DNA of 64,000 nt from Paenibacillus sp. 32352 (GTDB lineage Bacteria; Bacillota; Bacilli; Paenibacillales; NBRC-103111): assembly GCF_002042965.1 (NCBI RefSeq), contig NZ_MZNT01000007.1:310001-374000 (forward strand). The letters are read 5' to 3'. Shown in pieces: positions 8,308-15,921 of the stretch. A program made the position numbers and the translations under genes. Positions within the stretch are counted from its first letter, which is position 1; each line of letters starts with the position of its first letter. The notes below the pieces were generated by a model that saw only the letters and a list, made by a program, of their open reading frames with translations, was not told the origin of the DNA and did no database searches.

Positions 8308-9192
8308 TTGAACGGTAAAAAACTGCAGATCGTTCAGTCTGCTATCAAGCTGTTTGGGGAAAGGGACTACCATACCACGTCCATACAAGATATAGCAAGC
8401 TTGGCTGGCGTATCCAAAGGAGCCTTCTATCTGCATTTTCATTCCAAGGAAGAGCTTCTTATTTCCATTTATCATTATTTTTTCGAGCTTATATTTCAAG
8501 GGCTTGATCAAGCGCTTTCAGACACGACAGCCTCTCCCGAAACGATACTTAGGCAGGTGCTGCTTCAGCAATTGAAAATTATTATTGGCAACAAAGAATT
8601 TCTTGCCATGATGCAAAATAACGGCGCGGCGTTTATACAAAACGAAACCGTAAAAAACATGATGTTCGAGACCAACCTTCAAATCCTATCCTGGTTTCAG
8701 AAACGAATCATCGAAGTCTACGGCAGCCCTATCGAGAAGTATTCCCTCGACTGTGCGATCATGCTGAACAGCCTCTTGAAGGATTACTTGTTTTACTGCC
8801 TCAGCTATCATATTGCTATGAAGCCTGAGGAGGTAGCCTCCTTCTTGTACGAGCGGCTGGACGATCTTGCCCAAGGCCTGATGAGAAAGAACCATGCCCC
8901 CATCTTTTCCTCGATCGAAATGATGCAGAAGCAAGGTCTTTGCGGAGATGGCAGCACCTGGCTGTTGAAGGTCGAGCAGTGCAAGCAATGGATCGAATCG
9001 AATATAGAGGATCAACGTACCTCGGATACCTTGATTCAATCAATCCACGCCGTGGTGAACGAGCTAAAGAAAGAAGAACCGAATGAGATTATCATTCAGG
9101 GCATGTACAATTATTTGCTGACCTTAAGCAAGGAGTATCCTCCGCTGCTTGAGCAATTGGAGCAGCTGCTGGCCTGGAGGCTCGGCAAATAA
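8308..9192 (+). CDS. TetR/AcrR family regulator, divergent from the RND operon
   Basis: A 294-aa repressor-type protein. The N-terminal helix-turn-helix (about residues 8-50) reads LFGERDYHTTSIQDIASLAG then VSKGAFYLHFHSKEELL, textbook TetR. The ligand domain is about 100 residues longer than the usual 190-200, with a helical C-terminal extension ending LEQLEQLLAWRLGK; YerO of Bacillus is also long. Start is TTG 8308 after AGGAAGTG. With the shared operator motif on both promoters it is the likely repressor of the pump operon and of itself. Confidence 0.9.
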   Translation: MNGKKLQIVQSAIKLFGERDYHTTSIQDIASLAGVSKGAFYLHFHSKEELLISIYHYFFELIFQGLDQALSDTTASPETILRQVLLQQLKIIIGNKEFLAMMQNNGAAFIQNETVKNMMFETNLQILSWFQKRIIEVYGSPIEKYSLDCAIMLNSLLKDYLFYCLSYHIAMKPEEVASFLYERLDDLAQGLMRKNHAPIFSSIEMMQKQGLCGDGSTWLLKVEQCKQWIESNIEDQRTSDTLIQSIHAVVNELKKEEPNEIIIQGMYNYLLTLSKEYPPLLEQLEQLLAWRLGK

Positions 9193-9241
9193 GAAGAATC
9201 GCTTTGTTCATCCAACAGTTTCCTTGCGTCGGGCATCTTAA

Positions 9242-9280
9242 AAAGCCGCAGTTCAGGATGTTTTCCTGATCTGCGGCTTT
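9242..9280. terminator. Bidirectional terminator between tetR and the MFS gene
   Basis: AAAGCCGCAG..CAGGA pairs with TCCTG..CTGCGGCTTT around a short loop, with A-runs before and T-runs after, so it can stop transcripts of both convergent genes. Confidence 0.85.
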
Positions 9281-9367
9281 CTTATCATTTCGGACTCCCA
9301 GCATAACCCGGACCATCCTCGCAGTCGAGGCCCTATGTTGCGGGAGCATCTCATTCCAGCCTGCCCC

Positions 9368-10588
9368 TTACGCCGCTTGACCCCTAACCGTTTCGTCCTT
9401 AGGCAGCAAGACGGCCAATACGCCGAGCAGCGGCAGGTAGGCGCACAGCTTCATGATAAAAGCGATGCTTGTCGCATCTGCTATCGAACCAAGCACGGCG
9501 GAGCCAAGTCCTCCGAGCCCGAAGGCGAGTCCGAAGAACAGTCCGGACACAAGACCGACTTTGCCCGGCAGTAGCTCCTGAGCATAGACCACAATGATGG
9601 AGAAAGCGGACGACAGGACGAAGCCTGCGCACACGCACATAACTCCTGACCAGAACAGATTGGAATAAGGCAGCAAAATGGAAAATGGTGCAGTCCCCAA
9701 TATAGAAAGCCAGATGATATTCCGTCTGCCGTAACGGTCCGCCAATGGACCGCCAAAAAAAGTGCCTGCAGCCGATGCAACAAGAAAAGCAAACAGGAAC
9801 ATTTGTGCGTGTTCAACGGTCAAGCCGTAGTCCTGAATCAGATAGAAGGAGTAAAAGCTTGTTATGCTTGACATATAGACATGCTTGGAAAATACAAGAA
9901 AGACCAGGATCACAATCGCAGCGGTGATCTGCTTCGAGGTGAGCAGGCTCTTGCGCCCATCAGCGGTCGTGGCCTTGGCGGAACGGCGCGGCTGAACCTT
10001 CTGCCTGCTGTACCATCCGGCTACATAATATTGAATAGCGATAGCGGCAATAGCGGCAAAGGTAAACCAAATGACGCCGAACTGTCCCAATGGCACGAAA
10101 ATAAGCGCAGTCATAATCGGCCCGAGCGAGCTTCCTATGTTGCCGCCGACCTGGAATATCGACTGTGCCAGCCCTCTCTGTCCTCCTGCCGCCAAATAGG
10201 CGACCCGGGACGATTCCGGGTGAAAGACGGCGGAACCTATCCCCATCGCAATGACCGAAAGCAGGATGACGATGAAGTTCGGCGCTAACGCCAGCGTAAC
10301 GACCCCCACCAAGGTAAAGCATACTCCGATAGGCAATATGTAAGGGCGCGGTCGAATATCCGAATATAGCCCTACGACCGGCTGAAGGAAGGAAGCCGTA
10401 ATATTCATGGCAAAGGCAATAAGTCCGATTTGCGTATAAGTTAACTGCAGCGTATCCTTCAGGATCGGAAACAAGGCCGAGATCGTCGACTGCATGGAAT
10501 CATTCAGCAGGTGGACGATACTGATCGCGAAAATAATCGGAAATACGGTTGAAGCAGCGGGTGCTGCGGTTGCAGCGGTTTTCTCCAC
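9368..10588 (-). CDS. MFS transporter of the fosmidomycin-resistance (Fsr) type
   Basis: A 406-aa drug exporter with about 12 hydrophobic segments. The N-terminal HLLNDSMQSTISALFPILKD and the loop after TM2 (PVVGLYSDIRPRPYILPIG) are typical of the Fsr branch, and the mid-protein GGPLADRYGRRNIIW is the MFS signature loop between TM8 and TM9. GTG 10588 follows GGAGAGAG. It has its own near-consensus promoter at 10656-10683 and lies 137 bp behind a TetR gene, which probably controls it. Substrates in this family include fosmidomycin and other small drugs; the one here is not known. Confidence 0.88.
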   Translation of the reverse strand: MEKTAATAAPAASTVFPIIFAISIVHLLNDSMQSTISALFPILKDTLQLTYTQIGLIAFAMNITASFLQPVVGLYSDIRPRPYILPIGVCFTLVGVVTLALAPNFIVILLSVIAMGIGSAVFHPESSRVAYLAAGGQRGLAQSIFQVGGNIGSSLGPIMTALIFVPLGQFGVIWFTFAAIAAIAIQYYVAGWYSRQKVQPRRSAKATTADGRKSLLTSKQITAAIVILVFLVFSKHVYMSSITSFYSFYLIQDYGLTVEHAQMFLFAFLVASAAGTFFGGPLADRYGRRNIIWLSILGTAPFSILLPYSNLFWSGVMCVCAGFVLSSAFSIIVVYAQELLPGKVGLVSGLFFGLAFGLGGLGSAVLGSIADATSIAFIMKLCAYLPLLGVLAVLLPKDETVRGQAA

Positions 10589-10655
10589 AGTGATCTCTCT
10601 CCATTCTTTTTCTAGTTGTTAAGGACAAGCTCGACTCGCTTTTCGCTATTCAGCG

Positions 10656-10683
10656 ATTATAGCACGGCTTTCGAGCATGTCAA
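10656..10683 (-). promoter_or_regulatory. Consensus promoter for the MFS gene
   Basis: Perfect TTGACA (10678-10683), 16 bases, perfect TATAAT (10656-10661) on the minus strand, between the TetR and MFS genes. The MFS gene can therefore be made independently of the TetR transcript. A small CGCTGAATAGCG hairpin falls at the start of the leader. Confidence 0.75.
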
Positions 10684-10725
10684 CCACTATTTTGAAAGGA
10701 ATGGAGAAATTTCCGGCATTCTCTT

Positions 10726-11319
10726 TTACTCTTTGGATTGGAGCAATTTCACCATAAAAGCGGAGAAATCAGAAGCATGAAATGACTTGGCATCAGATGA
10801 TACGAAGCCTCGCATCCGAAATCCGAATGACAACAGGACGAATAGATCTGCTGTCTTGTCCGCGTCTACCGACATCGGAATAACACCGTGCTCCTGTCCT
10901 GTCACAATCCATTTTTTCGACATTCCGAGCATATCCTCATAAAAGCGTCTAATTTCCTCTATCGCGGATTCATCGCTTTTTCCAAGCAAGTACATGAACA
11001 CCTGGTTCGTAATATCCTGCGGGTTTTCCAAAACAGGTAGAAGGCTAATAATTTGATTGAGCGGTCCCGCCAGCTCCCGCTTCGAACGAAGCACCTCGTC
11101 GTAAAAGCGGTTGTCCATCTCTTCGAGCCGCTGCTGCAGCACCATGGCCAAAAGCTCGTCCTTGCTTTTCACATAATGGAAAATAGCGCCCTTAGATAGT
11201 CCGGAGCGCTCCATAATATCGCTAAAGGTCGTCTTCGTACAGCCCTTTTCCAATATCAGCTCTTTGGTAGTGTCTAAAAGCAGCTGCTGCGTCTGCTGCC
11301 GTTTCAATTCACGTTTCAT
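10726..11319 (-). CDS. TetR/AcrR family regulator
   Basis: A 197-aa TetR protein of usual length. The DNA-binding domain reads LILEKGCTKTTFSDIMERSG and LSKGAIFHYVKSKDELL (about residues 18-55), followed by a helical ligand domain. ATG 11319 starts just downstream of an 11-bp perfect inverted repeat (11365-11391), so autoregulation is likely. The next gene in the same direction is an Fsr-type MFS exporter, a common repressor-pump pairing. Confidence 0.9.
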   Translation of the reverse strand: MKRELKRQQTQQLLLDTTKELILEKGCTKTTFSDIMERSGLSKGAIFHYVKSKDELLAMVLQQRLEEMDNRFYDEVLRSKRELAGPLNQIISLLPVLENPQDITNQVFMYLLGKSDESAIEEIRRFYEDMLGMSKKWIVTGQEHGVIPMSVDADKTADLFVLLSFGFRMRGFVSSDAKSFHASDFSAFMVKLLQSKE

Positions 11320-11364
11320 AGTCCCCTCCGTATGGCCCGTTTAGCGGTACATTAATGATCTCAT

Positions 11365-11391
11365 TTTACAAACCGACTAACGGTTTGTAAA
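11365..11391. promoter_or_regulatory. TetR-type operator, 11-bp perfect inverted repeat
   Basis: TTTACAAACCG (11365-11375), spacer ACTAA, CGGTTTGTAAA (11381-11391), 46 bp before the TetR start. Length and symmetry fit a TetR-family site controlling this gene and perhaps the MFS gene. Confidence 0.7.
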
Positions 11392-11428
11392 GCAAGGAGC
11401 CGCTTGACGAACCCATCCCTCATTAGAA

Positions 11429-12274
11429 CTAGCCGGTGGCTTTAAGAATACGATCAAGAAACTGCACAATCATCTGCCGCAAATCCACCTGGATTGAGCT
11501 CTGCTCGCGGTCTGTCGCGCTTCCGGCGGCAACGAATTGCCAGGCCAAATCCGTTGCTTTCAATTGTTCGATGAAGTCAGGCGACAATGCTAAGTCGGAT
11601 TCTCCGGTAAGGGCTCCGTGAACAATAAGCAGGGGCGGCACATCGTTCCCTTGTTTTGGTCCCCCTTCTATTGGAAAGGCGTCGTATCCCTCGTGCGCGG
11701 TCGGGAGATTCCTTGCCATCATAGCTAAGGGAAAGCCTTGGTAAGCCGAATAGGACCAGGTAAGAAAATCTTCGATGCCGTACACATCGATTGCACAGCT
11801 GACTTCGGACGAATATTCCTGATATAATCCTCCCTGGTTCATGACGGCATGGTTGGCGGTAAAGGCAGTCAAAAGCGCAAGATGGCCGCCGATGACACCA
11901 ATTCTCGCCGGATCGATGCGATAGGTATCCGCCCATTTCCGCGCATAACGAACCGCCGATTTGCACTCGTACAGGTTATTCGGCCAGCCCGGTACAACCA
12001 GCTCCTCGTTCCAGCCGGCAAGATTGCGCAAAGCGGCGGACGTTTCGGCAAGTAGGATGACATACCCGCGAGCCGCGAGGTATAAAGCCATGTCCGCTTC
12101 CAGTTCCCGGGATCTTCTGCGCTCCCTTCCGTCGGTATGATAAATAATAATACAGGGGTAAGCCTCTTCTTCTGCGGATCCCGGCAGGTAGACATCCATC
12201 CGTTCTTTCCTGTCAGGTCCTAGATAGTATAGATTCCTTACGATGGCACAGGGGCCGTTGTCCTCGAGCTGCAT
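11429..12274 (-). CDS. Alpha/beta-hydrolase-like protein without a catalytic serine
   Basis: A 281-aa protein with the layout of dienelactone hydrolase/esterase proteins: N-terminal strands (ERMDVYLPG), a YPCIIIYHTDG strand, AARGYVILLAET, and YRIDPARIGVIGGHLALLTAF, where relatives carry the nucleophile elbow GGSAGGHLA. The serine and about three neighbours are absent, as if 9-12 bases had been lost in frame. Near the C-terminus, where GAGHGF should supply the histidine, the sequence is AAGSATDREQ. It may be an inactive relative with a binding role. It sits alone between the TetR gene and the Crh-like gene; no close operon partner. Confidence 0.7.
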   Translation of the reverse strand: MQLEDNGPCAIVRNLYYLGPDRKERMDVYLPGSAEEEAYPCIIIYHTDGRERRRSRELEADMALYLAARGYVILLAETSAALRNLAGWNEELVVPGWPNNLYECKSAVRYARKWADTYRIDPARIGVIGGHLALLTAFTANHAVMNQGGLYQEYSSEVSCAIDVYGIEDFLTWSYSAYQGFPLAMMARNLPTAHEGYDAFPIEGGPKQGNDVPPLLIVHGALTGESDLALSPDFIEQLKATDLAWQFVAAGSATDREQSSIQVDLRQMIVQFLDRILKATG

Positions 12275-12329
12275 CTATTTTCCTCCGTATCGTCAATGGA
12301 CTGGGATACCGCTTACCTAACAAGGAAAC

Positions 12330-12360
12330 AAAAAGACCGCCTAACATTCGTTCAGCGGTC
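12330..12360 (-). terminator. Terminator of the Crh-like gene
   Basis: GACCGC (12335-12340) pairs with GCGGTC (12355-12360), extended by CTAAC/GTTCA; the minus strand then reads TTTTTG. It lies 50 bp after the Crh-like stop codon. Confidence 0.75.
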
Positions 12361-12411
12361 CATCCTCTCAGCAGATATGAAGTTGCATGTTACGGAAGCC
12401 AGCAGACGCAA

Positions 12412-12666
12412 TCAATGCTTATCCAGCAAGGAGCTCATTGCTTCGATGGCCTCTTCCTCGTCAACGCCTTTGGTTTGAATTGTAATTCTCGTCCCCTGCC
12501 GAATCGGAAGCAGCATCATACCGAGAATACTTTTGGCGTCCAGCTGTATGTTTTCCTTCTCAAACTTGATTTTGATGTCCGAGCTGAAATAGCTGGCCTT
12601 TTGCGCGATCATTTGCAAGTATTGCGGTTGAAAATCGGTCGCAATGACCATTTCGTGCACCCTCAT
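12412..12666 (-). CDS. Crh-like HPr-family protein (active-site His replaced)
   Basis: An 84-aa HPr-fold protein. The regulatory serine region is intact: DAKSILGMM puts Ser at residue 46, as in HPr and Crh, the site of HPr kinase. The phosphocarrier site is not: where HPr has GIHARP and Crh has GLQARP, this protein has DFQPQY, so the PTS histidine is a glutamine and the following Arg-Pro is also changed. It therefore cannot pass phosphate in the PTS and should be purely regulatory, probably with CcpA after Ser46 phosphorylation. GGAGGAG and ATG 12666 fix the start. A cre-like site overlaps its promoter. Confidence 0.82.
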   Translation of the reverse strand: MRVHEMVIATDFQPQYLQMIAQKASYFSSDIKIKFEKENIQLDAKSILGMMLLPIRQGTRITIQTKGVDEEEAIEAMSSLLDKH

Positions 12667-12725
12667 GACAACTCCTCCGATCCTGATGTAAGGTTCTTCC
12701 TGTGGTTCCAACACAAGTTGATGTC

Positions 12726-12763
12726 ATTATACTATAAAATCTTTTATTAGGTAAGCGTTATCA
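12726..12763 (-). promoter_or_regulatory. Promoter and cre-like site of the Crh-like gene
   Basis: A perfect TATAAT (minus strand, 12726-12731) with a weak -35 at about 12749-12754. GGTAAGCGTTATCA (12750-12763) matches the CcpA cre consensus TGWAANCGNTNWCA at every defined position but the first and overlaps the -35, so CcpA binding would repress this gene. Confidence 0.6.
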
Positions 12764-12823
12764 ACACAATAATTCATATTTTTCAATCTATGAAAATCCT
12801 CTATCTGGCCCTCAAAGAAAAAA

Positions 12824-12865
12824 GCCTGAACTCCCATGAACCATGCAGTTCCTGGCAGCTCAGGC
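12824..12865 (-). terminator. Terminator of the NAD salvage operon
   Basis: GCCTGA-CT-CCA pairs with TGG-AG-TCAGGC, followed on the minus strand by TTTTTT, just after the pncB stop. Confidence 0.8.
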
Positions 12866-12877
12866 AAAAGGACCGTC

Positions 12878-14320
12878 TTACGATTTGTACTTGTGAATCA
12901 AGTCCATTTTTAACTCGTAGGCTTTGGGGCTCAAGTGGACCGAAAACTCCGCCGGGTTCAGCTTCCGCAAATATTCCGGCCAGAATAACGTCAGCTGTTC
13001 TTGATGGTGCTTCCGGATTTGATCCAGGCTCGGCAGCTCGTATACCTGTTCGCCGTCAACGAAGATTGGCGTTAACAGCGGCTCCGTCTTGTAGTTCTCC
13101 ACGTATCTGTAAATGTAAGGATGCACTTTATCGAATAGCTTCAGCTTTTCCCCTTGCAGTACATCCGTTTCTCCCGAGAGGGTGACATAGTCGGCTATCG
13201 CTTTGCCGGTTTCCTTATTGATAATGCGATAGGCCTCTTTCTTACCTGGAGTCGATACTTTCTCAGGATTCCCCGAGATTTTGATAACCGGCTCAAGCTC
13301 TCCGTCCTTCTCGCGGGCAACCAGCTTGTAAACCCCGCCTAATGCAGGCTGATCCGCCGCGGTTATCAACTGTGTTCCTACTCCCCAGCTGTCGATCTTG
13401 GCTCCCTGAGCCTTCAAGTTGAACATGATATTCTCATCCAGATCGTTCGAGGCAACGATAACAACGTAGGGCAACCCGGCATCATCCAGCATCTTGCGAG
13501 CCGTCTTCGACAAGTACGCCAAATCCCCGCTATCCAGACGGATACCGCCCATTTTTTTACCCTGCCGCTCCATTTCCTTGGCGATTTTGATCGCGTTAGG
13601 AACACCGCTTCTCAGCGTATCGTAAGTATCTACCAGCAAGGTAACTTGATCGGGCAAAGCCGACGCGTAACGCTCGAAGGCCTCTTTCTCCGTATCATGC
13701 GCCTGGACCCAAGCGTGAGCGTGTGTTCCCTTGCTTGGAATGCCGAAAAGCATGCCCGCCCTCATGTTCGACGTCGCGTCGAAGCCGGCAATATAGGCTG
13801 CACGGGCGCCCCAGATAGCGGCATCCGCCTCCTGCGCTCTTCTGGTTCCAAACTCCATCAGCACATCGTCGGGTGCAACTTGCCGTATCCGCGCCGCTTT
13901 AGTCGCAATAAGTGTCTGGAAATTCATGAAGTTCAGCATAGCGGTTTCCAGAAGCTGCGCCTCGAAAATCGTCGCCTCTACGCGAATAAGCGGTTCGTTC
14001 GGGAACACAACGGTCCCTTCCTTCACACTGCTGATCGTTCCGGTGAAGCGGAACTGACGCAGCTTCTCCAGAAATGCGGGATCATACTGTTCCTCCTGCT
14101 CCTTCAGGTATCTTATGACCTCATCGTCGAAATTCAGGCTTTTCACATATTCTACAATCCGTTCCAATCCCGCAAACACCGCAAAACCGTTGCCGAACGG
14201 AAGCTTGCGAAAAAATATTTCAAACACCGCTTTTTGATTCAAGGTTCCATGAATCCAATGGGCGTACATCATATTGATTTGGTATTTGTCTGTATGCAAT
14301 GTTAAATTCTCGTAATTCAT
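12878..14320 (-). CDS. pncB: Nicotinate phosphoribosyltransferase
   Basis: A 480-aa enzyme making nicotinate mononucleotide from nicotinate and PRPP, with ATP use, in the Preiss-Handler NAD salvage route. Recognised by LTLHTDKYQINMMY at the N-terminus, EFGTRRAQEADAA, and FGIPSKGTHAHAWVQAH, in which the His of THAHA is the phosphorylated residue. VLLVDTYDTLRSG and GGIRLDSGDLAYLS belong to the PRPP-binding face. Length fits the Firmicute form. The start is placed at ATG 14320 behind GAGAGGATCAAC. Last gene of nrtR-pncA-pncB, 66 bp after the nicotinamidase that supplies its substrate. Confidence 0.95.
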   Translation of the reverse strand: MNYENLTLHTDKYQINMMYAHWIHGTLNQKAVFEIFFRKLPFGNGFAVFAGLERIVEYVKSLNFDDEVIRYLKEQEEQYDPAFLEKLRQFRFTGTISSVKEGTVVFPNEPLIRVEATIFEAQLLETAMLNFMNFQTLIATKAARIRQVAPDDVLMEFGTRRAQEADAAIWGARAAYIAGFDATSNMRAGMLFGIPSKGTHAHAWVQAHDTEKEAFERYASALPDQVTLLVDTYDTLRSGVPNAIKIAKEMERQGKKMGGIRLDSGDLAYLSKTARKMLDDAGLPYVVIVASNDLDENIMFNLKAQGAKIDSWGVGTQLITAADQPALGGVYKLVAREKDGELEPVIKISGNPEKVSTPGKKEAYRIINKETGKAIADYVTLSGETDVLQGEKLKLFDKVHPYIYRYVENYKTEPLLTPIFVDGEQVYELPSLDQIRKHHQEQLTLFWPEYLRKLNPAEFSVHLSPKAYELKMDLIHKYKS

Positions 14321-14386
14321 GTTGATCCTCTCCATCCAACCGACTATTTTCATTAGCTATTGTTTCCATACCTGCTCTATTAAAAC

Positions 14387-14920
14387 TTACACGATCGCGG
14401 CGCCAAGCGTCTGTTCAAAATGGCCAAGCGCCCATTGATGACCCGCATCGTTAAAGCTTGCCACTGCATTCTGGTGAATGACAATCTGAAAGCCTTTATT
14501 ATAGGCGTCCACCGCCGTATGAAGTACGCATATGTCAGTACAAACCCCTACAAGGTGAATCTCTTCGATACGGCGCGCCCGCAGCTGTAGCTCCAGATCC
14601 GTTCCGCAAAATGCGCTGTATCTCGTCTTATCCATCCAATAGATGTGCTCGCGATTCGTTTCATATGCCCCGCGAAGCTTGCCGTACAGCTCCCTCCCCT
14701 CCGTACCGCGAAGATTATGAGGAGGGAACAGCTTGTGTTCGGGATGATAAGGATCTGTGTCGTCGTGCAAGTCGACGGCCATAACGACGAAATCTCCGTT
14801 TTGCACAAAGGCTTCCGTCAATCCGACGATTTGGTCTTCAATATCTATGGCAGGCTGTCCGCAGGGCAGCTTTCCTGTCACAAAATCCACAGTATAATCA
14901 ATCACTATAAGAGCTTTCAT
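14387..14920 (-). CDS. pncA: Nicotinamidase (cysteine hydrolase family)
   Basis: A 177-aa amidase that would convert nicotinamide to nicotinate. The isochorismatase-fold triad is visible: Asp in ALIVIDYTVDFV, Lys in MDKTRYSAF and Cys in GVCTDICVLHTA. The metal site is DLHDDTDPYHPEH. The start is ATG 14920 after AAAGGATGG; an upstream ATG has no spacing for a ribosome site. It lies 35 bp after nrtR and before pncB, which fits a salvage operon in which nicotinamide is deamidated and then phosphoribosylated. Confidence 0.9.
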   Translation of the reverse strand: MKALIVIDYTVDFVTGKLPCGQPAIDIEDQIVGLTEAFVQNGDFVVMAVDLHDDTDPYHPEHKLFPPHNLRGTEGRELYGKLRGAYETNREHIYWMDKTRYSAFCGTDLELQLRARRIEEIHLVGVCTDICVLHTAVDAYNKGFQIVIHQNAVASFNDAGHQWALGHFEQTLGAAIV

Positions 14921-14955
14921 ATCGCACACCATCCTTTTCCTAATTGAATTGATGA

Positions 14956-15726
14956 TTAGCCGTATATGGATAACGGAGGAACATAACCGGTAAACCCGTA
15001 CAGCTGGGCGGCACGCTGCGAATATTTGTTAGACAGCACCGGTCTGCCTTCGGCATCCCTGATCTCCTCAATGATTCCCTTCCGGCTTTGTGTCGAAGTA
15101 ATTTTGCGAATAAAATTTTTCTCCTCAAAATCAGGACAAACCGTCTGAATAACCTGATACAGCTCGCTGATGGTGAATTGCTCCGGCAAAAATTCCTTCG
15201 CGATGGTCGTCGTCAGCATTTTTTCCCGGATTTTGTTCAAGGCATCCTGCAAAATGATCCGATGATCAAACGCAAGGTCCATCTCGAGGGCTTCCTCCAC
15301 CCGGAACAGCCTGACATCCGATGCATCATCCGCCGCACGGCGCTTCTCCAATAATTGCTCGTTTACAAGGGCGAAGAAAGCATGGGAGATGATCCAACCC
15401 CTCGGATCCCGCTTAGGCGTACTGTATACGTTGAAGTATTCGATATGAACGCCGTCCACCCCCGTCTCTTCCTTCAACTCCCGCCGCGCACTCTCCTCGA
15501 TCGTTTCCGTCTCTTGAGAGAATCCGCCGGGCAGCGCCCATTGTCCTGCAAAAGGCCATTGCTTGCGCTGGATAAGCAGCACTTGCAGCTCCCTTACCGG
15601 CAGTGATTTCTTGACTCCCTGACGCTCGGTTGAAGTGATGGTAAAAATAACAATGTCCGCAGGCGCCCCATCCGGTGTTCGATATTTACTGGCACTATAA
15701 TTCGTTTCGTTGTCTACGGAGTTCAT
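14956..15726 (-). CDS. nrtR: NrtR-type NAD metabolism regulator (Nudix plus winged helix)
   Basis: A 256-aa regulator. Residues about 25-150 form a Nudix domain with an intact box (GGFSQETETIEESARREL... EETG), and the C-terminal third (about 170-250) is a winged helix, seen in FLPEQFTISELYQVIQ and NFIRKITSTQ. In this family the Nudix part senses ADP-ribose or related NAD intermediates and releases the operator. The intact Nudix box suggests possible hydrolase activity, which some NrtR proteins have lost. ATG 15726 follows AGGTGATACC. It heads the operon with pncA and pncB; a palindrome over its promoter is the likely operator. Confidence 0.9.
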   Translation of the reverse strand: MNSVDNETNYSASKYRTPDGAPADIVIFTITSTERQGVKKSLPVRELQVLLIQRKQWPFAGQWALPGGFSQETETIEESARRELKEETGVDGVHIEYFNVYSTPKRDPRGWIISHAFFALVNEQLLEKRRAADDASDVRLFRVEEALEMDLAFDHRIILQDALNKIREKMLTTTIAKEFLPEQFTISELYQVIQTVCPDFEEKNFIRKITSTQSRKGIIEEIRDAEGRPVLSNKYSQRAAQLYGFTGYVPPLSIYG

Positions 15727-15748
15727 GGTATCACCTGACCGCTTTTTA

Positions 15749-15798
15749 ATATTATCGATTTGATATTATCATTATGACATATTTATTTGATTTGTCAA
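15749..15798 (-). promoter_or_regulatory. Promoter and candidate NrtR operator of the NAD salvage operon
   Basis: The minus strand carries perfect TTGACA (15793-15798), 16 bases and CATAAT (15771-15776). Touching the -10 is the palindrome TGATATTATCA (15761-15771), and ATATTATC recurs at 15749-15756, 14 bp away. A repressor there would block the start. Confidence 0.65.
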
Positions 15799-15921
15799 CC
15801 CTTTTTTTGCCTTTCTTCATCGTTAACAAATCCTGGGGAAATGATACTAAATACAGGCTGTCCATCCTAAGGCATTCAATGATAGAATGAATGTATTACT
15901 TTGCCGAAGGAGGAGCCTCGA

